Assembly: GCA_944383685.1 (NCBI GenBank)
Contig: CALWQM010000002.1
Coordinates: forward strand, 62,001 to 126,000
Source of the DNA: an uncultured Clostridia bacterium
Lineage (GTDB): Bacteria > Bacillota > Clostridia > Christensenellales > UBA1242
Direction of reading: 5' to 3'
Length of the DNA: 64,000 nucleotides
Every line of letters begins with the position of its first letter. The stretch's first letter is position 1. Shown piece by piece: positions 38,701-44,549 of this stretch. Below the pieces are notes generated by a model that made no database searches, was not told the DNA's origin, and was given only the letters and a program-made list of their open reading frames with translations. The translations under genes and the position numbers were made by a program.

Positions 38701-40254
38701 GCTGTTGCTGGTAAGTTGGATGGCGGAACTATTGCAAATGTTAATGTTTTAAGCGATGACAACATCATGATAACAGGTAAAAATGTTGTTGGTGGAATTA
38801 TTGGGCTTGGCAAAGGAAATTACAAGATTTCAAATGTTAAGTCCGACCTTTCAGCAAAAGCTTCTTATATTGCAGAGGAAAGTGATAATAACTATAATGA
38901 CGAATCTGTTGTTTATCAATATTATTCATTTGCTGGCGGAGTTATGGGTGTTGCAAGCGGAAGTGGTGTTATTGACAGGGCAATTGTTGAATCTAATGTT
39001 GGTGTTGTTGGTGCCAAGGCTGGCGGACTTTTTGGATTAATTGATAGCAATGTTTCTGCAAAGAGATTGACATTGAATGTAACCGAAAATTTAAGCATCA
39101 ATGCTTATAATTATGGCGGTTTGGTTGTGGGTGAAAGTGCCGGGAATCTACAAGAAGTCAATGTAAATGGTTACAGTAATGGAAGCAGTGGCTACACTTA
39201 TATGCAAATTTTCAGCACACTTCCTTATGTTCCAAGTGCAGTTGGTGGAGTTGCTGGGCTTATCAGTGGCGGAACATTAAATGAAATATCAGTGTCACAA
39301 AGCTTGAATTTAAGTAAAGAAACCTCAGTAACTGGAATAAACAGCATTGGCGGAATTGCTGGTATGCTTACAGGCAGAACTGAAATCAGCAATGTTGATG
39401 TAACGGCTGGACTAATTGGTTTCCATATTGTTGGCGGATTGATTGGAACAGTTCAAGGAAATAACTTTGATGTTATTATGAATAATATCAACTTTAACAA
39501 TGGCTATTTAAGCATTCTCTCAACACAACACACAAATGCATATGTTGGCGGTGTGATTGGTTATGCAAATGGCTCTGTTAACATTTCAATTTCAGCAGAT
39601 TTGCCTGAAAATGTTTTAAGTGAAGCTCAAACCGCATTTAATGGACATTATGTTTACACTGATACATCAAACCCACCATTTACCTCATTAAGCACAGATA
39701 TATTTATTAGCGATAATTATAAGAACGAGGCAAATAACATCAATTTCAGTGTAAGTGTTGTGACTTATGTTTATGGCACAGCATTCAGCACTTATATTGG
39801 GGAAATTGTTGGTGCTATGACAAGTGGAATGATAAGTGTTGACAACTCTATTTCAACCATGGCCGGAACAGTTAGCAATCTTGATATGGGAACAGCAAAT
39901 GCAACAAGAGTAACAGAAACCTTATCAATTTCTTCAACAGCATTTAATTACAGTGTTGGTGAACAAAACTACACTGGCAATGGTTTTAGATATGCAAGCA
40001 CCACAACAGGAACAGGCGGAAATAGCATTGCATACAATAATGACACAAGTGGATACACAAAAGGTTCGTTTGCTGGTGAAATTGAAACCACGGGTGAAGG
40101 TGTTAGCCAAGTTAATAATGTTAAGTCACTTATCCCAATCTTCAACCAAAAGTTAACTTACAACTATAACTCAGGTGGTAATTACTCATATTCACTTGTT
40201 GTTAACAACATTGGAGTTTGCGTTGGAGATTCGCTTTTACCAATTAATAGTTAA
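29758..40254 (+). CDS. Giant GLUG-repeat surface lipoprotein
   Basis: 3,498 residues, complete. A lipoprotein signal peptide ends in FVGC with Cys28 lipidated, so the protein is tethered to the outer face of the membrane. Residues about 38-120 resemble a bacterial Ig-like (Big_2) domain (LELEVGESQDVTFTI). Three GLUG-like repeat zones are seen at residues about 1208-1475 (VHIGGLVGGNYNQI, LYAGGIAGFNSGDI), 2480-2735 and 2920-3270 (AVGGVAGLISGGTL, YVGGVIGYANGS); between them lies Asn/Thr/Ser-rich beta sequence. The 'DYEDLMSMEDGEYYILLNDI' segment before zone 2 is typical of the lead-in to GLUG solenoids. No LPXTG or C-terminal anchor. AAAGGAG precedes the ATG. Probably an adhesin or surface-coat protein (inference). 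Confidence 0.93.
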   Translation: MTKSLKRIFVCIISALAFAFAGLFFVGCDSDNSNVTVTSDVASLELEVGESQDVTFTINNASGSFVNTLKFNQDSAGIVEIGTPQYNENVVRVSVTALKGGVTNLMAVTEDGYKYTSVHVSVIQHSSTLGFDESNLYVSNTTPLKMNNGYYNFDSNTTDKEMSFYYLLEDVTNMSFSRFTDEGLEFVDNDTTRIKIVQAVEFDTIRISEDKTEFILSLGGVDLETRYPIVENFDILSVYDYSVNYSSYLSYIHTVQVLQDLGVKVYGGYLVSNQDGSDVVEFNELTGDEILIIPNSNDYTANAYILKIEAQNKSDLIEYGFTAENNNIDVDEYQMVEEGVDYSTKTIVYYKIQSSVFGNVNVNLDVYMRYSTTKDVKDESVNFTKSFDINVDVAPKEILVNGEQASQFSSQDNPLILYNRYTYPEFGWQDMLVSVTSGADAEPIFSYAYIEFEETDLRFKYGQIEISSGRRITDLSTGFQFKGKDNAAVTALGEVKSFRINVTYDTLGNEITLSYTVYYRIVNGATRISKNAEYGQGDVLYLDHEDTSNASVIFDNYLFADELFQSFTTEFVSGADVVDFEVMSPCYIERDGNFYLNFKVNSSGVGQGTYKITLDNGTSQQITFSVIDTIKQHSTSVNISNIGNVSYYERAKSSPDLGYYDVLNLEILNPTVNNNEQYEISFGSTAEITFNGNITTTTATIDTVGVINFLNFNVTSYHFETQKNGVASMNFTVYGYSVNELYQQELDYLEFTINFVSYSLLSEFVFLNNGNYAVDNIVYYGDSDYIPEEDEQVDFEVQAESKDAYNFYRYSMNESFFVNNGMIQTIIDDRLIGGDVGSFSVEESDLTSSLVAETYDNKFIYYYVDSTTFNMALTTTTNANISVNIDNQTFYNATVELSFNNGFMFFADDMNFVYNADENISVTITFTNIFKIANFGEYDLRTLVYTNLSSNYVSSGTTFTLHAYVRQRDYSQMRYDANIIASSYVQVEDVSSASPLDELVFTNSELVQSFVVYVTPTTATNTTLRAEFVPVNNASSNLVNCTIIEQGLGTYLIEISAERFYNSTPNITDITETLAGTCYIYPIEWGDSYSVIPTGNNPIIVDVSYRNGSENNRYILETPADVLAINSNEKSLSSHYEIKNLIDMSTVSGTPIGILSTSEGYELVGFSGSIVGTSSQAGIANLRLTTNAQPGSISHLKPNDDTYYYSGLFAKINSGAYIKNLTISGSVSVDVTENEYVGLLAGVNYGKISNVSARVTDTSNVYINSSSNVHIGGLVGGNYNQIIQYFPAYADVEFTGDAHKIDDVQGEFAGQSTKNIAYYLNKMTISLPNDFSGRLYAGGIAGFNSGDITKVDDASLKIYGYSTYSCYANIKITANSTISGNVYAGGAVGYAVSDITRGVATLIQGLTVGGEVDFSATTMNNTSAVGGIVGFATIGLTGEGNTQEVHIYDNISRTFVRGELYVGGILGFDNYQQYNANSNGSYVLFAPSGDTNSKNRIEAVDDGRNVLEASMMILRYNGTKLDNLQYDESCYIGIGNARDSGRNLGGVTFETISYVTRTPATGDEVMPNDNALTKYYADYLVLNGNTIKEKKDFTKQEVNLNLSDNGFRLTPKTEIENPLYVFLSYYFEADSFLSGQGESVVAQDVVDEFNTYTTSSALYPFTTNTRDAEIISSSTDILSVDVNGNITTLGTGLATLRLQSILNVQKTVDIYLYIVNYFNKDTKASIYYSSANSNGLNIVNGSQINVYGNKQTSIYAVPTYEKDEETLQNGNTWSISKDGVLRYSNTSVLLARNTTLKTDVTPSSGGVYTRYQINGDQIIFYGNNNGEGKDDYNLTSYVAVEINGVTYLMNVGQQNVDIDVQYLETATDIYTSSNLISMQTNDKFEDTLYIESKNTEYAYYQIVFTDENKNERVVQSRLDSSLISDEASWKNYVNVISGDDLFNLTFDRVGNSNTFTFNISINKQSQAYINRNTNNIFGNYRIIFYGNELQDGVSCNYEINLSEAELTNVSAFNYSNIKDMSVADEVIIPSQFGILEINIDPVEAEFDTFTISNNSINNNTGAGEVVFTFAYQSVDETGAVTYVADTNFGVVNNGALTFTYSQLMEFLTEKGESYNGKVYIRYFLASNGVEDGAQIAFDINVTYGEGLSFDVSVPLTVKLANYVKLTFDNREESDTYYVARGLNYGMTLEYYGFSLDDIQISVSNSNIATLTGQNTTYSLNVTSNEIDYTGDVGYLLNIFIYASRVVDNVPVEFSDTLTVYVMEYVFNYNYVQGVNEDIVDGMEDGVISTAVGNAYPLQLDIWDFMEYDSSNDSVVQNVQSFITRLMQNVTFSITDLSTGGEERTLAEGTEIRSNYYYINGYTFTGIRLYEPTQNIYNLSVSGEYAMLNGVYICGEISSTLEKQTLLTNFSFSIHQQSTDESPLPVEDYEDLMSMEDGEYYILLNDIILPNEDSLDYDQFMPIQTAVAGFDGNGYTIFFGGDYHFDAETTAVGLFSNIGSTSNNDVVIKNVTIEIYANTNFIMDATTFSIGVLAANNSGIITNSEVKTTNNSVLSVTYRNTTSNSYLAGLVASNSGIITNSRTIVDMYTNVNLAGFVGTNSGTISSSYFRNGSLKNETNTTTEYTAGFALQNSGSIYTSYVSGEADDEVFYKGKNDFIQSDNTIAGFVFSNSGLVENCYTNINMQGAGSFSAGFVFTNSEEGIIKTSYSTSVLTSNNTQSYGFAGASSGTINDCFWLSDETAEVAVGETGVNVSISTIENNENNTLRSLTVNDFKQDSANFEETFKNFIYSNSRGYNSVWFYNSANTTSTFNGSSFNTNRLELVAPNIVAFSQKYLYSAEEVVDEETGVTTVIYHYVNTEKSGITGSAYNPILLDSAENFEQYILNENDANNYNSSYYRLINNIDYNDLTGNSELYKTRFMGYLEGNYLTISNMSIVTSENLQFAGMFAEVGSSSRANAIGTLLNFTLQPSEMVFTNSQVVGAVAGKLDGGTIANVNVLSDDNIMITGKNVVGGIIGLGKGNYKISNVKSDLSAKASYIAEESDNNYNDESVVYQYYSFAGGVMGVASGSGVIDRAIVESNVGVVGAKAGGLFGLIDSNVSAKRLTLNVTENLSINAYNYGGLVVGESAGNLQEVNVNGYSNGSSGYTYMQIFSTLPYVPSAVGGVAGLISGGTLNEISVSQSLNLSKETSVTGINSIGGIAGMLTGRTEISNVDVTAGLIGFHIVGGLIGTVQGNNFDVIMNNINFNNGYLSILSTQHTNAYVGGVIGYANGSVNISISADLPENVLSEAQTAFNGHYVYTDTSNPPFTSLSTDIFISDNYKNEANNINFSVSVVTYVYGTAFSTYIGEIVGAMTSGMISVDNSISTMAGTVSNLDMGTANATRVTETLSISSTAFNYSVGEQNYTGNGFRYASTTTGTGGNSIAYNNDTSGYTKGSFAGEIETTGEGVSQVNNVKSLIPIFNQKLTYNYNSGGNYSYSLVVNNIGVCVGDSLLPINS

Positions 40255-40272
40255 AATTAAATGTAAATAATT

Positions 40273-40336
40273 AAAAAGATGTTTAGATTCTTATTTATTG
40301 GCAAAAATTTAAGTAAGAAATTTGAACATCTTTTTT
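40273..40336 (+). terminator. Terminator after giant gene 2
   Basis: Outer stem AAAAGATGTT with AACATCTTTT and inner stem TTCTTA/TAAGAA (40288-40293 with 40314-40319), followed by six T. It separates the giant gene from the rpoB promoter. Confidence 0.65.
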
Positions 40337-40428
40337 ATTTTTCTTGACGAATTTATGCGAATATGGTATTATTATTTTAACTATTGCATTATTTATTTTC
40401 AAATTATAAAATTTTTTTTAAAAAAGGG

Positions 40429-40458
40429 TTGACAAATTAAGTATTTTATTGCTATAAT
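40429..40458 (+). promoter_or_regulatory. Consensus promoter of rpoB
   Basis: TTGACA (40429-40434), 18-bp spacer, TATAAT (40453-40458): both hexamers match consensus exactly. The transcript would start near 40465, giving a leader of about 114 nt. Confidence 0.85.
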
Positions 40459-40510
40459 TAAGTGGTTATTATCTAATGTGGAAGAAAATCGCTGTTGTTA
40501 ACTAAATATA

Positions 40511-40555
40511 GGAAACAGGGTTGGTGACTTTTGTTACCATCTTGTTTCCTTTTTT
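40511..40555 (+). terminator. Leader terminator/attenuator of rpoB
   Basis: GGAAACAGGGTTGGTGAC (40511-40528) pairs with 40533-40549 over 17 bp with three G-U pairs and one bulge, a TTTT loop, then six T. A strong intrinsic terminator inside the transcribed leader of rpoB implies attenuation control. A possible competing pairing is CTGTT (40492-40496) with AACAG (40514-40518), only 5 bp. What senses the signal is unknown. Confidence 0.65.
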
Positions 40556-40578
40556 AAATTATTTTAGGAGTGTGTTTT

Positions 40579-43500
40579 ATGTCAGTTGCAATTAAAAAAC
40601 AAAAATTTGGAAAAGCCGAAAGATATACTTTTGCACAACTTAAAAATTATATTGATGTGCCACCTCTTCTTGAAATTCAAAGAAATTCTTTCAAAGAGTT
40701 TTTAGACCATGGAATTAGAGAAGTTTTGGATGAATTTTCTCCTATTGTTGATTATAGTGGAAAGGCAAAACTTTATCTTCTTGACATTGCTATGGACAAA
40801 GAACCTAAATATTCTAAAAAGGAATGCAAACGTAGAAGCGTTACCTATTCTGTTCCATTGAATGTTAAGGCTCGTTTTGTTGTTGAAGAAACTGGTCAAG
40901 CAGTTGAAGATTATGTTTTCTTGGGGGACATTCCTTATATGACAGAGGACTGCTCTTTCATTTTTAATGGCGTTGAAAGAGTTGTTGTTAACCAAATTAT
41001 CAAATCTCCAAATTACTACCTTTTGAGAGATAAAAATCAAGACAATTCAACCCTTGTTGGCCAAATCATTCCTAAGCGTGGTATGTATATTGAAGTTAAA
41101 CAAGGCGCAAACGAAGTTTTGAACATTGTTTTGGACAGAAGAAACAGAATTACACTTGGTCTTTTCCTTAAATGCTTTGGATATTCTGCTGATGAAATTT
41201 CTAAACTTTTTGGTGACCATAGACTTGTTAAACATGTGCTTGAAAAGGAAACTCAACAAACACAAGAAGAGGCACTTTTGGAATTTGCAAGAAAAACTCG
41301 TCCTGCTGACGTTCCATCTGCTGAAACAACAAGAAATTATTTGAACTTATGGTTCTTCTCTGACCAATATTACAATCTTTCAAGAGTTGGTCGTTACAAC
41401 TTAAACAAAAAACTTTCAATTGCAAGAAGAATCACTGACCAAGTTTCTTGCTATGATATTGTTACCGAAGATGGCGAAATTTTGGTTAAAGCAGGTCAAG
41501 AAATTGATGCTGAAACTGCAAATAAGATTAAAGCAAACGGAATTAATGAAGTTTGGATTCAACTTCCAGACAAAAAATATCTTGTTAGAGGAAACAACAG
41601 AGTTAGACTTAGCGATGTTTTCCCTTGTGACGAAAAAGAACTTGGTATTTTGGAAGAAGTTTACTATCCAGTTTTGAAAGAAATTCTCAAGGAAAATAAA
41701 ACCAAAGAAAAGAGAATGCAAGCAATCAAAGAAAGAGCAAAAGACCTTATGATAACAACTCTTACTATGGATGACATCTTGGCTTCAATCTCAATGTATC
41801 TTGATGTTCTTGAAGGTATTGCAAAAACTGATAAAATTGAACACTTATCAAACAAAAGAATTGCCACTGTTGGCGAACTTTTCTATGACCACTTCCGTTC
41901 TGGTATCACAAAACTTGTTTCTAATGTTAGAGAAACACTTCAAGGTAAAGAGCTTAGTGAAGTTACTCCAAGACAAATTGTTAACCCTAAGGCTGTTAAC
42001 AGAGCTCTCCGTGATTTCGTGGCTTCTTCTCAGCTTTCTCAACTTATGGACCAAGTTAACCCACTTTCTGGTATAACACAAAAACGTCGTGTTTCTGCTG
42101 TTGGCCCTGGCGGTATTAAGAAAGAAAGAGCAGACGCAGAAGTTCGTGATATTCACTACACAAACTACGGCAGAATTTGCCCTATTGAAACACCAGAAGG
42201 TCAAGCTATCGGTCTTGTTAACACTCTTACAAGTTACGCAAAAGTTAACGAATATGGTTTCCTTGAAACTCCTTACAGAAAAGTTGATAAGGAAACAGGA
42301 AAAGTTTCTAATAAATGTGAATATTATATGGCTGACATTGAAGATACAGCATATATTGCACAAGCAACTGAACCACTTGATGAAGAAGGAAGATTTATCA
42401 ACAAGAGAGTTATTTGCAGACACAAAGACTACGTTGTTGATGTTCCTGCAAAACAAGTTGACCTTGTTGATGCAAACCCAAGACAATTCATTTCAGTTGC
42501 AACATCTCTTATTCCTTTCCTTAACTCAAATGAAGCAAACCGTGCACTTATGGGCGCAAACATGCAAAGACAAGCAGTGCCTCTTCTTCGTCCAGAATCT
42601 CCTGTTGTTGGAACAGGTATGGAAGAAATTGTTGCTCGTGACTGCGGTTACTGCATCAAAGCAAAAGAAGCTGGCGAAGTTATCTATGTTAGTGCTGATG
42701 AAGTTAGAGTTAAGAACATTGAAGGAAATGTTGATATTTACACTCTTACCAAATTTGAAAAGACCAATGATGAAACTTGTGTTAACCAAAAACCTTGCGT
42801 AAAGAAAGGTGATAAGGTTGCAAAAGATGAAATCATTGTTGATGGATACTCTTGTGAAAATGGCGAACTTGCCCTTGGTAAAAATGTCCTTGTTGGTTAC
42901 ATGAACTGGGAAGGGTACAACTTCGAAGACGCTATTCTTATCAATGAAAGACTTGTTAGAGATGATGTTTACACTTCAATTTGCTTGAAAGTTGAAGAAT
43001 TGAAATGTAGAACAACAAAACTTGGTGATGAACAAATCACTCGTGATATTCCAAACCTTGGCGAAGATGCGCTTAAAAATCTTGATGAAAATGGTATCAT
43101 TAGAATTGGTGCAGAAGTTCGTCCTGGTGATATCTTGGTTGGTAAAGTTTCTCCTAAGGGTGAAACTGAACTTAGCCCAGAAGAAAGACTTCTTCGTGCA
43201 ATCTTTGGTGAAAAGGCAAGAGAAGTACGTGACACATCACTTCGTGTTCAACATGGTAAGGGTGGTGTTGTTGTTGATGTTCAAATCTTTTCAAGAAAGA
43301 ACAAAGACGAATTAGAGCCTGGTGTTAATGAACTTGTTAAAGTTTTCATTGCTCAAAAACGTAAACTTTCAGTTGGTGATAAAATGTCTGGCCGTTATGG
43401 TAACAAAGGTGTTGTTTCCATTGTTATGCCAGAAGCAGATATGCCATTCATGGCTAATGGTAAACCTCTTGACATCATTTTGAACCCTCTTGGTGTTCCT

Positions 43501-44292
43501 GCTCGTATGAACTTGGGACAAGTTCTTGAAGTTCACCTGGGACTTGTTGCTGGCTCTCTTGGCTGGAAAGTTGCAACTCCTGCTTTTGATGGTGCTGATG
43601 TTAACAAGATTAAACAACTTCTTGTTGAAAACAATTTCCCAGAAGATGGCAAAGTTCAACTTTATGATGGAAGAACCGGTGAACCTTTTGAAAATAAAAC
43701 CACAATCGGCATCAAATATATGCTTAAACTTAACCACATGGTTGACAGTAAGATTCATGCTCGTTCAATTGGACCATACTCACTTATCACTCAACAACCA
43801 CTTGGAGGTAAAGCTCTCTTTGGTGGACAAAGATTTGGTGAAATGGAAGTTTGGGCGCTTGAAGCATATGGTGCTTCTCATGTTCTTCAAGAAATGCTCA
43901 CCGTTAAGAGTGATGATGTTGTTGGACGTGTTAAAACATTTGAAGCTATTGTTAAGGGTGAACCAATTTCCGAACCTGGAATCCCAGAATCATTCAAAGT
44001 TTTGGTTAAAGAACTTCAAGCTCTTGCTCTTGACGTTAAGATTTTGACTGAAAATGATGAAGAAATTGATTTGCCAGAACTTTCACAAGACGAACATGAT
44101 AAGCCAAGCCTTGAAAATGAAGTTGAAAAAGACCTTAAAAATGTTACTCTTGATATCGATGAAATTATTAACGATAGTGATACTGATGAAGATAAGAAGA
44201 GTGATATTGAGGAGGCTATTGAAGAACAAACTTCAACACAGGGTATGGATGATATAGACTTGTTCGACGATTTTGGAGATTTTGACGAGTAA
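40579..44292 (+). CDS. rpoB: RNA polymerase beta subunit
   Basis: 1,237 residues from the ATG at 40579 (AGGAG eight bases upstream; an in-frame GTG at 40570 overlaps the ribosome site and is rejected). All core RpoB regions are present, including the rifampicin region SSQLSQLMDQVNPLSGITQ followed by KRRVSAVGPGG and the C-terminal GGQRFGEMEVWALEAYGA. The residue equivalent to E. coli His526 is Gln501. The C-terminus ends with a long acidic tail (DDIDLFDDFGDFDE). The usual upstream rplJ/rplL genes are absent; a giant lipoprotein gene lies there instead. Confidence 0.98.
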   Translation: MSVAIKKQKFGKAERYTFAQLKNYIDVPPLLEIQRNSFKEFLDHGIREVLDEFSPIVDYSGKAKLYLLDIAMDKEPKYSKKECKRRSVTYSVPLNVKARFVVEETGQAVEDYVFLGDIPYMTEDCSFIFNGVERVVVNQIIKSPNYYLLRDKNQDNSTLVGQIIPKRGMYIEVKQGANEVLNIVLDRRNRITLGLFLKCFGYSADEISKLFGDHRLVKHVLEKETQQTQEEALLEFARKTRPADVPSAETTRNYLNLWFFSDQYYNLSRVGRYNLNKKLSIARRITDQVSCYDIVTEDGEILVKAGQEIDAETANKIKANGINEVWIQLPDKKYLVRGNNRVRLSDVFPCDEKELGILEEVYYPVLKEILKENKTKEKRMQAIKERAKDLMITTLTMDDILASISMYLDVLEGIAKTDKIEHLSNKRIATVGELFYDHFRSGITKLVSNVRETLQGKELSEVTPRQIVNPKAVNRALRDFVASSQLSQLMDQVNPLSGITQKRRVSAVGPGGIKKERADAEVRDIHYTNYGRICPIETPEGQAIGLVNTLTSYAKVNEYGFLETPYRKVDKETGKVSNKCEYYMADIEDTAYIAQATEPLDEEGRFINKRVICRHKDYVVDVPAKQVDLVDANPRQFISVATSLIPFLNSNEANRALMGANMQRQAVPLLRPESPVVGTGMEEIVARDCGYCIKAKEAGEVIYVSADEVRVKNIEGNVDIYTLTKFEKTNDETCVNQKPCVKKGDKVAKDEIIVDGYSCENGELALGKNVLVGYMNWEGYNFEDAILINERLVRDDVYTSICLKVEELKCRTTKLGDEQITRDIPNLGEDALKNLDENGIIRIGAEVRPGDILVGKVSPKGETELSPEERLLRAIFGEKAREVRDTSLRVQHGKGGVVVDVQIFSRKNKDELEPGVNELVKVFIAQKRKLSVGDKMSGRYGNKGVVSIVMPEADMPFMANGKPLDIILNPLGVPARMNLGQVLEVHLGLVAGSLGWKVATPAFDGADVNKIKQLLVENNFPEDGKVQLYDGRTGEPFENKTTIGIKYMLKLNHMVDSKIHARSIGPYSLITQQPLGGKALFGGQRFGEMEVWALEAYGASHVLQEMLTVKSDDVVGRVKTFEAIVKGEPISEPGIPESFKVLVKELQALALDVKILTENDEEIDLPELSQDEHDKPSLENEVEKDLKNVTLDIDEIINDSDTDEDKKSDIEEAIEEQTSTQGMDDIDLFDDFGDFDE

Positions 44293-44412
44293 CAAAAACT
44301 GCGCTGAAACTCGGCTTGCTCTTAGCAAGCACTCGGCGGACGCTGGTTTTTGTCACTCCGCCGCCAAACGAAACTCTCAATTCATTCGAGTTTGCGGCGA
44401 TTCTCTTGCGAA
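44291..44412. repeat. GC-rich dyad element between rpoB and rpoC
   Basis: This 120-bp stretch is clearly richer in G/C than everything around it. It holds a perfect hairpin GCTTGCT-ctt-AGCAAGC (44314-44330) nested inside an outer pairing ACAAAAAC...GCG with CGC...GTTTTTGT, and a second hairpin CGCCGC(c)AAAC with GTTTGCGGCG. It looks like an interspersed palindromic (REP/MITE-like) unit inserted in the rpoBC gap. Its repetitive nature in the genome cannot be seen from one copy. Confidence 0.55.
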
Positions 44413-44441
44413 GAAATATGTTTAAGAAAAAAATAAACAAA

Positions 44442-44470
44442 TTGACTCTTAAATGACTTACTTATATAAA
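44442..44470 (+). promoter_or_regulatory. Promoter of rpoC
   Basis: TTGACT (44442-44447), 17-bp spacer, TATAAA (44465-44470). rpoC thus appears to have its own promoter downstream of the dyad element. Confidence 0.7.
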
Positions 44471-44549
44471 AATATATAAATAAGTATTTAGAAATGAAAA
44501 TTAACTTACAAAGGAAATATATACAAAAATTTAATTTTAGGGGAATGTT

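Noticed and set aside
44216..44440. 74-codon minus-strand frame across the GC-rich dyad and rpoB end
   Set aside because: Antisense to the rpoB tail, no ribosome site; the sequence is better explained as a palindromic repeat.
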